Source: Bacteroidota bacterium | GTDB taxonomy: Bacteria > Bacteroidota > Ignavibacteria > UBA10030 > UBA8401 | DNA: 17,587 nucleotides | Reading direction: 5' to 3' | NCBI GenBank assembly: GCA_023229405.1 | Contig: JALNZH010000041.1 | Coordinates: 1 to 17,587, forward strand | Shown: positions 1-8,059 of the stretch, piece by piece | How the letters are laid out: each line of letters begins with the position of its first letter | How positions within the stretch are numbered: the stretch's first letter is position 1 | Notes under the pieces: generated by a model | The model's input: only the letters and a program-made list of their open reading frames with translations | Told to the model about the DNA's origin: nothing | Database searches by the model: none | Position numbers and translations under genes: made by a program

Positions 1-274
1 ACGCGCGCGCTGAATCCCGTTCGCACTTGCCCGTAGATGGCAAAAAACGCCATCAAAAGTCCCTTCATGATTTCAGACCCCCCTCTGTATCTCCCCCTTG
101 GTAGGGGAAGAAAAAGCTCACTCAATCCTCCTATATTTCGCTCCTTCCCACATCTTATCCAACACTGTAAGAAATGTAGGGGAGGGCTTATTTTTTTCAA
201 CATAACATATCTTCCATACATCCACTTGTTTCGATAAATTTTTGTCAATAAGGGTTTTATTTTTGACAGCTATG
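1..274. repeat. 270-bp dispersed repeat, copy 1 (left side may be cut by window edge)
   Basis: This stretch aligns end to end with 13680-13952 in the same orientation, at roughly 90% identity by eye, with a few 1-nt indels. Shared landmarks are the GCGCGCGC start, a GATGGC/GCCATC hairpin (36-41 with 49-54), a C-rich/G-rich hairpin (91-98 with 103-110, one C/A mismatch here), a run near 150-190 that is nearly identical in both copies, and the tail ending in GACAGCTATG. Similarity stops at about 274. The left limit cannot be judged because the window starts there. There is no transposase or believable protein: the 66-codon frame at 37-237 lies wholly inside the repeat and has low-complexity content. 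It could be a non-autonomous mobile element, a structured RNA, or an old duplication. Confidence 0.9.
36..54. repeat. small hairpin inside repeat copy 1
   Basis: GATGGC at 36-41 pairs with GCCATC at 49-54 around a 7-nt A-rich loop. The same hairpin is kept base for base in copy 2 (13715-13720 with 13728-13733). Confidence 0.6.
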
Positions 275-289
275 TATTGAAGATATAAC
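263..289 (+). promoter_or_regulatory. possible outward promoter at the right end of repeat copy 1
   Basis: A perfect TTGACA (263-268) is followed after 15 nt by TATAAC (284-289), pointing towards the aminopeptidase gene at 433. The spacing is shorter than the usual 17, and FCB bacteria often use a different promoter consensus, so this is weak. TTGACA also forms an inverted repeat with TGTCAA at 243-248. Copy 2 has an extra G in the hexamer (TTGGACA). Confidence 0.2.
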
Positions 290-432
290 GAAGAAAAACA
301 ACACCCGCCATTCTCTGGATGACATATTGCTTCCGCGTCAAATACCTTGATGATTGTTGAAATAATTCATCCTGGTATTCCCACTTCCTGTTTTTCATTG
401 TATATTGCCCCACCAAAAAATTAGGAGCACAA

Positions 433-1863
433 ATGAGAGTATCGCTGTTTTTTCTGTTTGCAGTAACATTCTGTGCACTTGCACAGCAGAACGACGGATT
501 GAAATACATTCAATACGACACGGATGTTATTTCGCCGGCTGAATATAAAATGCGCAGGGATTCCGTGATGAAGATGATCGGTCTGGATGCCGCGGCTGTA
601 TTTTATTCTTCGCCGGAACGGATGCGAAACGGCGATGTTGACTATTTATACCGGCAGGCGGATAATTTTTATTATCTGACAGGATTTACCGAACCAAATG
701 CAATGCTGGTTCTTTCACCGAAAGGGATTCGTGTGAAAGTGAATGATTCCACACTGATTACCACGAACGAAGCGCTGTTTGTTCAATCGAAAAATCTGCA
801 GGCTGAGGCGTGGACTGGACGACGCTATGGAACGGATGGAGCGATGCAGATGATCGGCGTTCAAACAGCGTTGAACAATGAACGGTTCAAATCTGTGTTT
901 CAGCAAGTGATGTATTCCGGTATCAAATATCTCTATGCACAACCGGTGACGTCCGATGTTACAGGGCCGCTAAAAGATTTACTGTCGCCGATTATTTCGT
1001 ATGTGGATAATGCAAAACGGTACAATTCCAAGATAGAATTGCGCGATCCGAATGCAATGGTGCACACGATGCGAATCATCAAGTCCAAACCAGAAATCGC
1101 GATGCTTCGAAAAGCTTCAGAGATCAGCGCGATTGCACATAATCAGGCGATGAGCTCCGTAGAACCGGGAATGTTTGAATATGAAGTGCAGGCGCTCTAT
1201 GAATATGCGTTCCAGCGACAGGGATCGGAATACAACGGGTATCCCTGCATCAACGGTTCGGCTGAAAATTCAGTGATTCTGCATTATAATACAAACAGGA
1301 AAAAAATTAACAGCGGTGACATCGTACTGTCGGATTGTGCAGCAGAATACCATGGATACTCCAGTGATGTCACACGGTCCTATCCTGCCAGCGGAAAGTT
1401 TACCAAGGAACAAAAAGAGATTTATCAAATTGTGTTGAATGCACAAAAGGCAGCCATGGCACAGATAAAACCAGGCATTGCCTGGAACGATGTTTCTGCG
1501 GTAGCCGATAGTGTGATTGCGGAGGGTTTATTCTCGCTCGGAATCATCAAAAAGAAAGAGGGGATGGGATTTAAAAAATTCTATAATCACGGTCTTGGCC
1601 ATCCTGTCGGTTTGAATGTTCACGATGTTGGTCAGTCGGTGCTGGCGACGGGAATGGCATACACCGTTGAGCCGGGAATTTATATTCCGGAAACGAGCGA
1701 CGGCGTCGATCCGAAATATTTCAACATCGGCATTCGTGTTGAAGATGTAATTGTCGTGACGGAAACTGGAAATGAAAATCTTTCCGCCGGATCGCCGCGC
1801 GAGATAGCGGAGATCGAAGCGCTGATGAAGAAAAAAGGGATCGGGAATCAGCCACTGAAGTAA
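433..1863 (+). CDS. secreted Xaa-Pro aminopeptidase (peptidase M24, aminopeptidase P type)
   Basis: This should be a dinuclear metalloenzyme removing the N-terminal residue from peptides with proline in second place. The 476-residue protein starts with a signal peptide (residues 1-17, ending CALA before QQ), so it is probably exported to the periplasm. An aminopeptidase-P N-terminal domain spans about 30-180 and the pita-bread M24 domain about 220-460. All five metal ligands are visible by comparison with E. coli PepP: D301 and D312 in the DCAAEYHGYSSD stretch, H390 in HGLGH, E413 in TVEPG and E437 in GIRVED. The start is set by AGGAG at 423-427, 5 nt before the ATG. It is the only plus-strand gene here and converges on ada. 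The gene is complete. M24 membership is secure; substrate preference and location are inferred. Confidence 0.93.
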   Translation: MRVSLFFLFAVTFCALAQQNDGLKYIQYDTDVISPAEYKMRRDSVMKMIGLDAAAVFYSSPERMRNGDVDYLYRQADNFYYLTGFTEPNAMLVLSPKGIRVKVNDSTLITTNEALFVQSKNLQAEAWTGRRYGTDGAMQMIGVQTALNNERFKSVFQQVMYSGIKYLYAQPVTSDVTGPLKDLLSPIISYVDNAKRYNSKIELRDPNAMVHTMRIIKSKPEIAMLRKASEISAIAHNQAMSSVEPGMFEYEVQALYEYAFQRQGSEYNGYPCINGSAENSVILHYNTNRKKINSGDIVLSDCAAEYHGYSSDVTRSYPASGKFTKEQKEIYQIVLNAQKAAMAQIKPGIAWNDVSAVADSVIAEGLFSLGIIKKKEGMGFKKFYNHGLGHPVGLNVHDVGQSVLATGMAYTVEPGIYIPETSDGVDPKYFNIGIRVEDVIVVTETGNENLSAGSPREIAEIEALMKKKGIGNQPLK

Positions 1864-1887
1864 GAACATTTTCTGCAGCTCGCGCAG

Positions 1888-1916
1888 AATGATGCAGAAT
1901 TAATATCTGCATCATT
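1888..1916. terminator. hairpin between convergent aminopeptidase and ada genes
   Basis: AATGATGCAGA (1888-1898) and TCTGCATCATT (1906-1916) form an 11-bp perfect stem with a 7-nt AT loop, 25 nt after the aminopeptidase stop and 12 nt from the ada stop. A competing stem, TTCTGC/GCAGAA (1871-1876 with 1884-1889), shares bases with it. There is only a short T run on the plus side and none on the minus side, so it may end or stabilise transcripts from both sides without being a classic U-tract terminator. Confidence 0.6.
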
Positions 1917-1928
1917 TGCTGGAACCAA

Positions 1929-2999
1929 TTATTTGTTTTTCTTCTCAAAATCCAGCAACCACTTCTTCCTCCACAATCCTCCACCGTAACCGGTCAAGGA
2001 TCCGTCACTGCCGATCACGCGGTGACAGGGGATCACGATGGAGATCCGGTTGAATCCGTTTGCACTCGCCACAGCACGGACCGCTTTCGGCCGCTTGACC
2101 CGCACTGCTTGTTCTTTGTACGACACAGTTTTTCCGTACGGTATCTTCACCAATAGATTCCACACAGCATTCTGGAAATCCGTGCCGGGGGTAACCAAAG
2201 GAATATCGAACGTTTCTCTCTCTCCGTCAAAATATTCTTTGAGTTGCCTCTGTACCGCTTCCAGATATTTGTTCGTTCCGAATAAAATTGTAGCATTCAG
2301 GCGTTTGCGGATATCTTTCAGTTCAAACTCCAGCATTCTTCGGTCAGTATATTCCAGCAGACAAAGTCCCTCGTCCGTCGCACAGGCGAACATCGGTCCC
2401 AGTGGAGTAGTGAATCGTGTGATCGTAATGATATTCGTTGTCGAATGAGCAGACGGCGCTTTGCCCATCAGCGAACGGAATGCATCACTGAATCCGCTCA
2501 GCGATCCGAAACCGCTGTCATAGGCTGTTGCGGTGATCGTTTCACCTTCTGATAGTTTTTTAAACGCGCTGTTGATACGCATCATTCGCTGGTACGAATG
2601 AAATGTGATGCCGTGATGGCGTTTGAACCAGCGGCGGATGCGGTTCGGTTCGATATCCATAGATCGGAGATCGCCGTCTTTTATTTTAATGAGAGGGGCA
2701 TCAGTGATTTTTAAAATTATCCGTTTGATCTCTGCCGGATAATCCCCCGCGACCGTCATTGGCGTACAGATCTTGCAAGGGCGATATCCGTGTAGTATAG
2801 CCTCTTTTGGAGTGGTATAATACTCTACATTCTCCGGTTTCGGTTTTCGAGCTGTGCATGTCGGCCGGCAGAAGATACCGGTAGTTTTAATGGCGGCGTA
2901 GAAGGTTCCTTCAAACGTACTGTCTTTGCGTAGCAGAGCAGTATACATGGTATCGGCGGTTAGTTGCATAGGTTTTTTCTGATTAATATACTTGTTCAT
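1929..2999 (-). CDS. ada: Ada: methylation-responsive regulator and O6-methylguanine-DNA methyltransferase
   Basis: Ada takes methyl groups from alkylated DNA onto its own cysteines and, when methylated on the N-terminal Cys, activates repair genes. Domains in order: an Ada zinc domain (about 15-80) with C44, C48, C75 and C78; an AraC-type HTH (about 85-185); a methyltransferase N-terminal subdomain (about 193-265); and the active-site domain (about 270-356) with acceptor C325 in IPCHRVIG. Length (356) fits full three-part Ada proteins. No clear Shine-Dalgarno site precedes the ATG used here. Family N-termini align better from the Met at residue 11 (position 2969), so the first ten residues are doubtful. 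It lies downstream of the PLP enzyme but past a strong terminator, so it probably has its own promoter; I could not identify an Ada box. Confidence 0.95.
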   Translation of the reverse strand: MNKYINQKKPMQLTADTMYTALLRKDSTFEGTFYAAIKTTGIFCRPTCTARKPKPENVEYYTTPKEAILHGYRPCKICTPMTVAGDYPAEIKRIILKITDAPLIKIKDGDLRSMDIEPNRIRRWFKRHHGITFHSYQRMMRINSAFKKLSEGETITATAYDSGFGSLSGFSDAFRSLMGKAPSAHSTTNIITITRFTTPLGPMFACATDEGLCLLEYTDRRMLEFELKDIRKRLNATILFGTNKYLEAVQRQLKEYFDGERETFDIPLVTPGTDFQNAVWNLLVKIPYGKTVSYKEQAVRVKRPKAVRAVASANGFNRISIVIPCHRVIGSDGSLTGYGGGLWRKKWLLDFEKKNK

Positions 3000-3091
3000 C
3001 GTGCGCCGTTACAACCGAAAAATTGACAGGGAATTTTTATTGCATGAAGCAGGCTGGTTCTCAAACTAGTGACTCATCAGTGAAGTGTATC

Positions 3092-3134
3092 AAAAAAAAT
3101 CCACATCTCAAAGATGGCTTCTGAGATGTGGATT
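3092..3134 (-). terminator. rho-independent terminator of the Cys/Met PLP enzyme gene
   Basis: On the minus strand AATCCACATCTCA (3134-3122) pairs perfectly over 13 bp with TGAGATGTGGATT (3110-3098) around an 11-nt loop, followed by a run of eight T (plus-strand A at 3092-3099). It begins 20 nt after the stop codon at 3154. This is a textbook intrinsic terminator and separates this gene from ada. Confidence 0.93.
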
Positions 3135-3153
3135 ACATGAAGTTATTTTCTGG

Positions 3154-4431
3154 TTACGCCAATTCCATCTCTTCCACGATAATGCACTCCAACGCTTGAG
3201 AGATATCCGCGATCAGGTCTTCATAATGTTCTACGCCGACGGATAGGCGAATCAGTTTTTCCGTTATGTTCAATTCAATCTTCTCATCCGGATCCAGATC
3301 CACGTGGGTCATGGTGGAGGGATGTTCCGCCAGGCTTTCCGTACTACCGAGAGAGACAGCCAGTTTAATCAGCTTTAAGTTGTTAAGGAATGTAAACGCT
3401 TCTTTTTCGCTGCCGACCACATCGAAGGAGAGCATTGCTCCGCCGGAGAGACACTGTTTTTTGAAGATATCATATTGCACAGGATTTGTCTCGTCTAAAA
3501 AGCCGAGATAGTTTACCCGCTCGATCTTCGGATGGTTGATCAAAAATTCAGCGACATGCCGTGCGTTGCGCGCCTGCGTTTCCATCCGCGGTTTCAGCGT
3601 TTCCAGACTTCGCAGCAACAACCATCCGGTCCACGGACCCGCCATATTGCCGAGGAATGTCCGGAGCGTTTTGATCCGTTTAATAATCGCTGACGATCCG
3701 AGCACAGCACCGGCGATCACATCGCTGTGTCCACCGATATATTTCGTTGCGGAGTAGATCACGATATCCGCGCCGTGTTTCAGCGGATGTTGCCATAACG
3801 GTCCGAAGTATGTATTGTCTACTGCAAGATAAACCGGTTTTGTTTTTTTCGAGAAATGATCAGCAATCGCTTTACAGCAGGAGATATCGATCAAGTCGTT
3901 CGTCGGATTCGCCGGAGTTTCAATGTAGATCATTTTCAGTGTGTGGGCGTGCTCACTCTTATTCACGATATCGATGATCTCGTTACGGGAGTGTCCTGTC
4001 TTAAACCGAATGATATTGATGCCGAACTGCGTTAGCACGTGCTGTAGAAAGTGTTCAGTGCCGCCGTAGAGCGGCGAACTGTAAAGAATCGTATCACCCG
4101 GTTTCAGGAACTCCAGCAGGACTGTAGAGACGGCGGACATTCCACTTTCAAATACAGCGCAATCTTCCGCGCCATCCCATAGTGTCAATCGGTTTTCCAG
4201 AATTTCCAGATCGGGATTATTGATACGGCTGTAGATAAGCCCCATTTTTTCGTTGGGACGCTGCTCGCGGATGCCGTATGCCACTTCAAAGAATGCTTTT
4301 CCTTCTTCCGCTGTCTTAAAGACGAAGGTGGAGGTTTGGAAAATGGGACATTTAATGGCTCCTTCGGACCACTCTGGATTGTATCCGTAGGACATCATCA
4401 AGCTTTCAGGGTGCAAGGTTTTTTTGTTCAC
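3154..4431 (-). CDS. cystathionine gamma-synthase / O-acetylhomoserine sulfhydrylase family PLP enzyme
   Basis: This is a cytosolic fold-type I PLP enzyme of sulfur amino acid metabolism. The PLP lysine is K230 in SATKYIGGHSD. D205 (AVDNT) is the expected pyridine-nitrogen partner, Y67 and R69 (IYSR) bind the phosphate of the neighbouring subunit, Y122 (PLYGGT) stacks on the ring, and S360 and R395 hold the substrate carboxylate. The position matching the catalytic Cys of methionine gamma-lyase (LYGC) is Gly124, which argues for a synthase or sulfhydrylase rather than that lyase. An insertion-like stretch at about 47-65 precedes the IYSR motif and resembles a distinct subgroup annotated only at family level. 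The start is GTG, supported by AAAGGAAA about 8 nt upstream; ATG codons at residues 12-13 are the alternative. At 425 residues it is slightly longer than classical members. Exact reaction unresolved. Confidence 0.92.
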   Translation of the reverse strand: MNKKTLHPESLMMSYGYNPEWSEGAIKCPIFQTSTFVFKTAEEGKAFFEVAYGIREQRPNEKMGLIYSRINNPDLEILENRLTLWDGAEDCAVFESGMSAVSTVLLEFLKPGDTILYSSPLYGGTEHFLQHVLTQFGINIIRFKTGHSRNEIIDIVNKSEHAHTLKMIYIETPANPTNDLIDISCCKAIADHFSKKTKPVYLAVDNTYFGPLWQHPLKHGADIVIYSATKYIGGHSDVIAGAVLGSSAIIKRIKTLRTFLGNMAGPWTGWLLLRSLETLKPRMETQARNARHVAEFLINHPKIERVNYLGFLDETNPVQYDIFKKQCLSGGAMLSFDVVGSEKEAFTFLNNLKLIKLAVSLGSTESLAEHPSTMTHVDLDPDEKIELNITEKLIRLSVGVEHYEDLIADISQALECIIVEEMELA

Positions 4432-4786
4432 GGACGTTTCCTTTCAATATAAATATAGAGAATTGGTTGAGAAGCTCTCAACACGTTGAATTGAAAGAGG
4501 AACCGTTTCAGAAATGAACGCGTGCGTAGGTTGTTTTTGGTTGAGGCATAAGAACCTCGGTCAGTTGTTGTAGTGTGATACTATACTTGATAAAAGTACT
4601 CTGGAATTGTTTCGCAAGCAAGGAGGGAAAACGGAGAGAATAACTTGAGAGTTATCTGTTCAAGACTTCGGACTCTGAATTATTCATCCCTTCACAATCT
4701 TCCCTCTTTCACGGGGAGCATGTAGTTACCCTCCACCCGTAAGGGGTTGATCATGGTGGGGTCAGTTGATGGTGCTCAATGCCAAC
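4432..4786. other. 355-bp non-coding leader region upstream of the PLP enzyme gene
   Basis: No believable gene is present. The stretch holds the ribosome binding site of the PLP enzyme gene, a 17-nt palindrome at 4466-4482, a small hairpin ATAACT/AGTTAT (4640-4645 with 4650-4655) that overlaps an alternative pairing CTTGA/TCAAG (4644-4648 with 4660-4664), and a C/G-rich imperfect stem near 4733-4759 just past the DUF885 gene stop. I checked the minus strand for the SAM-I riboswitch core and did not find it. Confidence 0.6.
4466..4482. promoter_or_regulatory. interrupted palindrome, possible operator upstream of the PLP enzyme gene
   Basis: GTTGAGA (4466-4472) and TCTCAAC (4476-4482) are perfect 7-nt arms around AGC. 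The site lies 35 nt upstream of the GTG start. Its right arm overlaps a second smaller dyad, TCAAC/GTTGA (4478-4482 with 4485-4489). The size and position suit a repressor dimer site; it could also be an RNA hairpin in the leader. No regulator is encoded alongside. Confidence 0.4.
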
Positions 4787-6088
4787 TTACTTTGTCTTTA
4801 ATCCGCCAGGAAGTCTGGGGGATGAAATCAATTCCCCGAACACCGACCAGCGTTTTTTCTCGGTTGGATTCTTCCCTGATTTCTTCTCAACGTAATTCTT
4901 TACCAGGTCCTGTCCGAGATTATAGTTGATTACATAACTCCGGTATTTTTCCATGAAACGAATACGCTGCTCCGCCCTTGCGGAATCGAACATGGAAAAC
5001 TTCGTCAGCCATTGGATTGCTTTGTCTTTGGTTATCGTACCATTCAGATATCCTCGCGCCGCTTCGTTTCCGGCATACGCCAGTTTGCCAAACAACTCCT
5101 GCACTGCATAATATTGTTCCGTTTTTGCGGGATCGAGTCCGGCGAGCGGGAAGAGGGTTTTCTTTTCAAACTCTATCCGTTCATTATGCAGCAGAACGAC
5201 GTTGATGCCGTAATTTGCACTCCCTTCTGCGATCAGGGATTGCGGACTGAAGAGTGGGTAGATACAGAATTCGATCCAACCATTTTTCTTCATGAGTTCA
5301 GTTTCCAGCAGTACGTTGTATACGTGATGTCCAGGATATCCTTCGTGTGCGGCAAGGTCTACCGCACGATCGATGTAGATCGGAAAATCGATATTCACCT
5401 GAATGAGACTGTGTGCATTTCCTTGATACCAGTTGTATCCGCTCCAGGCTTTGTTATTCACATATTCAACGACAAAACTTTCATTCTCGGGAAGTGCAAT
5501 GTGTCGTTTTGTCCGTGTGCGGCATTCGGTGATAGCGGCCTGAAAAACGGTATCCAATTTTTCTTTTGGTATAACGAACTGATCCCGGAATTGTTGATAC
5601 CGCTCCTGCACTGTTCCTTCGCCGGCGGGGAGTGCTTTCGTTAATTCCGCAAGGACACTATTGAAATGTTTTTCGGAATATTTCGGTGGCACGGCATCAT
5701 AGAGTAGTTTCGCCTCTTCGTCGAATGAATATTTCGTGCCGCCGAGCATCTCCAGTTTTGTATGTGCAGCGGCAAGTTGTTTTTGTAAATATGTTTTCCG
5801 CAATGAATATTGTTCATCTTTTTTGGGAACACGAATCCGTTTTACCCGGGCAATCACCGCATCCGCTCTATCGTGAAGTGCGGTGAGACGATAGTTCATT
5901 TTTTTGGATGCTTCCTGCCAATCCTTCGGTCCATAGTATGCATCGACAAAATCAGGATCATGCTGCCCGATATCCAATATCAGCCGGACGTACTGTTCGG
6001 CAACATCGTTTAAGGCGGTGCGGTAATCTTTCTTTTGACCGAATACGGGAAGAGCAAATATCATCATCATAACAAAGAGTTGCTTCAT
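4787..6088 (-). CDS. secreted DUF885-type putative metallopeptidase (HExxxGH motif)
   Basis: The sequence resembles the DUF885 family, thought to be zinc-dependent peptidases but largely uncharacterised. From the ATG at 6088 the protein has 433 residues with a signal peptide (1-17, hydrophobic MMMIFAL core, ending VFG before QKK), so it should act outside the cytoplasm. The likely zinc motif is HEGYPGHH at 248-255 (H248, E249, H254), with E288 in LIAEGSANY as candidate third ligand. The frame is open further upstream to 6208 but that extension runs into the SDR coding sequence; the 6088 ATG has AAAAAGGAAA just before it and creates the signal peptide, so I chose it. It starts 23 nt after the SDR stop, implying co-transcription. 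Substrate unknown. Confidence 0.82.
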   Translation of the reverse strand: MKQLFVMMMIFALPVFGQKKDYRTALNDVAEQYVRLILDIGQHDPDFVDAYYGPKDWQEASKKMNYRLTALHDRADAVIARVKRIRVPKKDEQYSLRKTYLQKQLAAAHTKLEMLGGTKYSFDEEAKLLYDAVPPKYSEKHFNSVLAELTKALPAGEGTVQERYQQFRDQFVIPKEKLDTVFQAAITECRTRTKRHIALPENESFVVEYVNNKAWSGYNWYQGNAHSLIQVNIDFPIYIDRAVDLAAHEGYPGHHVYNVLLETELMKKNGWIEFCIYPLFSPQSLIAEGSANYGINVVLLHNERIEFEKKTLFPLAGLDPAKTEQYYAVQELFGKLAYAGNEAARGYLNGTITKDKAIQWLTKFSMFDSARAEQRIRFMEKYRSYVINYNLGQDLVKNYVEKKSGKNPTEKKRWSVFGELISSPRLPGGLKTK

Positions 6089-6111
6089 TAGTTTCCTTTT
6101 TTGGTTGAACG

Positions 6112-6885
6112 TTATGACCTGCGATGGACGAACGATGGAGATGCTTGATCGGTTGGCATCATAATAACGGAACTGATATTGACATGAGCCGGGCGTGATG
6201 CCGTCCACACAATTGTTTCGGCAATGTCATCGGGAGTGAGCGGCGTTAATCCTTGATAGACTTTCTTTGCTCTCTCAGTATCATTACTGAAGCGAACAAT
6301 ACTAAACTCAGTTTCAACAAGTCCTGGATCGATGGATGTGACACGGATCGGCGTGCCGAGCAGGTCCATTTTCATTCCTTCGTTGAGCGCGCGCACAGCG
6401 AATTTTGAGGCGTTGTAAACATTTCCTTTCGGATAGACCCAATGTCCGGCAGCGGAGCCAAGATTGATGATGTGTCCTTCATTTCGCTCGATCATACCAG
6501 GCAGTACGGCGCGGGTAACGTAGAGAAGCCCTTTCACGTTCGTGTCGATCATTTCTTCCCAGTCGGCGATCTTTCCTTCCTGAATATTGTCCATACCGCG
6601 TGATAATCCGGCGTTGTTGATGAGGATGGAAATATTTTTCCACTCTTGCGGCAAAACATTCAATGCTCTCTCAACGTCAGCGTGGTTACGCACATCCAGA
6701 TGGAAGGCATGGGTCTTCACACCATGTGCAGTGTGCAACTCTTTTGCCAGCGATTCCACTTTTTCAAATCTGCGGGCACAGATTAACACGTTTGCGCCTG
6801 CAGCGGCAAATTGTGTAGCAGTTGCTTTGCCAATGCCAGATGATGCTCCGGTGATAAAAACGATCTTATTCTTAAGTGTTGTCAT
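6112..6885 (-). CDS. short-chain dehydrogenase/reductase, YdfG-like
   Basis: A classical SDR oxidoreductase of 257 residues, cytosolic, using NAD(P)H. The cofactor motif TGASSGIG is at 12-19, NNAG at 90-93, and the catalytic set is N116, S144, Y157 and K161 (YNASK). ARR at 37-39 after the second strand suggests NADP preference. The stretches GNVYNASK, SIDPGLVETEFS, PLTPDDIAE and AHVNISSVIMMP closely follow E. coli YdfG, an NADP-dependent 3-hydroxy acid (L-allo-threonine/serine) dehydrogenase that also reduces malonic semialdehyde. The specific substrate here is inferred from that resemblance. It lies 33 nt after the barrel-like protein gene and 23 nt before the DUF885 gene, so the three probably share a transcript. 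Confidence 0.92.
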   Translation of the reverse strand: MTTLKNKIVFITGASSGIGKATATQFAAAGANVLICARRFEKVESLAKELHTAHGVKTHAFHLDVRNHADVERALNVLPQEWKNISILINNAGLSRGMDNIQEGKIADWEEMIDTNVKGLLYVTRAVLPGMIERNEGHIINLGSAAGHWVYPKGNVYNASKFAVRALNEGMKMDLLGTPIRVTSIDPGLVETEFSIVRFSNDTERAKKVYQGLTPLTPDDIAETIVWTASRPAHVNISSVIMMPTDQASPSFVHRRS

Positions 6886-6918
6886 AGCAATATTCCATTC
6901 ATGTAGTGGAAGAAATTA

Positions 6919-8007
6919 TCACAATTTGTTACGATATGCCAATCCCACCGGCGAATATTGCAGAGAAAATCCGGCCATGAACTGATTTCTGTTACCGAGT
7001 GCGGCGAACAGTCCGGGTGAAAATCCCCACAGATCGATGACGCCGGGGTAAAGATTCAGCCGCAGTTTTTCGTTGATGCGGTTGGATGCCATGATTGAAG
7101 CGAGCAGAGAGTTTTCTCGATCATAAAAGATCCCGGCCATCCAACCCAGATCCACCGTGACTGTCCGAGCACCGTTTGTGATATCTACCGTACGAAGCTG
7201 CCGCTGGGTAGCGCCAACAGCAAGCGTAACGCTCTCGTTGTTCGGTTGAAGAAAGGAGAGGCCGATCAATCCATTGTCGCCAAAATGATAAAACAGACTT
7301 GTTGTTGGAGCGAACGGCAGCTGGTACTTCATGACATAATAGTGTCCATGATTTTCCAGCGTATTAAATTCTGGATTCCACGCCGGCTGTCCAGGCCAAG
7401 CTGTCATGTGAAGCGTGGTGCTGAAAAATTCGGCGACGGCATCAGAAGTAAACAGGAGCGCTCCGCCAAGATTAAAAATATAAATGTCGGCGATGGGATC
7501 AACATTCGGTCCGACAAACATATCGTTTTCGACCGCTTCGTTCACAACATGATATGCAGCAATAGTCAGGCCGGCGAGCAGCGTTGGAGAGGGAAGGTTA
7601 TGAACTGTGTACCATTCGTACATCATCCTTGCATCCATCCCGCCGCCGATGAAGTGAAGCGTATAATTCGGGAACCATTGAGCCTCTTCTATTTTCAGGC
7701 TCAGCGGGAATACTTCCTGACCGATGAATTTTTTCCAGCCGAATTTATCAATTTGTGTGAAAGGGTCGGAGAGGTTATTGTACACATTGCGCACACCAAT
7801 GCCGAATTTGATCGTCGATAGTTTTCGGGAGTGGGGAACGGATTGCAGAATGTCGAAACCGGCATTAACGAGGAGAGAACCGGGATTAATCAGCGATTCG
7901 GATCCATACAATTTCCCTGTATAGAAATAATACCGATGCTGAGATTGTATTGTATCCCACAGTGATACAGACAGAATAAGTATAAGCCAGAAGTTCCGGA
8001 ATTTCAT
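6919..8007 (-). CDS. exported, probably outer-membrane barrel-like protein of unknown function
   Basis: I do not recognise a named family with certainty. From the ATG at 8007 the protein has 362 residues: a signal peptide (about 1-22, hydrophobic FWLILILSVSL), then aromatic-rich alternating segments typical of beta strands throughout (for example LSTIKFGIGVRNVY, YYVMKYQLPF, QFMAGFSLQYSP). The middle holds a distinctive block at about 130-228 including NEAVEND (156-162), GPNVDPIADIYIF (166-178) and WPGQPAWNP (204-212), which looks conserved rather than random. An alternative TTG start at 8034 adds nine residues and spoils the signal peptide. No Shine-Dalgarno site is seen at either. It sits 52 nt after the response-regulator gene and 33 nt before the SDR gene. 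Outer-membrane location is inference. Confidence 0.7.
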   Translation of the reverse strand: MKFRNFWLILILSVSLWDTIQSQHRYYFYTGKLYGSESLINPGSLLVNAGFDILQSVPHSRKLSTIKFGIGVRNVYNNLSDPFTQIDKFGWKKFIGQEVFPLSLKIEEAQWFPNYTLHFIGGGMDARMMYEWYTVHNLPSPTLLAGLTIAAYHVVNEAVENDMFVGPNVDPIADIYIFNLGGALLFTSDAVAEFFSTTLHMTAWPGQPAWNPEFNTLENHGHYYVMKYQLPFAPTTSLFYHFGDNGLIGLSFLQPNNESVTLAVGATQRQLRTVDITNGARTVTVDLGWMAGIFYDRENSLLASIMASNRINEKLRLNLYPGVIDLWGFSPGLFAALGNRNQFMAGFSLQYSPVGLAYRNKL

Positions 8008-8059
8008 GGAGAACAAGATACAACGGAAATGCAAAAGTTGAAATGAGAATTTCCGGCCG

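Noticed and set aside
37..237. 66-codon plus-strand frame
   Set aside because: It lies entirely inside repeat copy 1, has Pro/Arg/Ser-rich low-complexity content, and the matching frame in copy 2 differs by frameshifts.
4432..4786. SAM riboswitch or T-box upstream of the sulfur amino acid gene
   Set aside because: Neither the SAM-I core elements nor a T-box sequence could be found on the minus strand by eye. SAM-II-type or other short classes cannot be excluded without a covariance search.
5012..5644. 210-codon plus-strand frame opposite the DUF885 gene
   Set aside because: Shadow of the HEGYPGHH-containing gene; no independent start signal or motif.
6089..6208. 40-residue N-terminal extension of the DUF885 protein
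   Set aside because: It would overlap the end of the SDR gene and bury a good signal peptide; the ATG at 6088 has a ribosome site.
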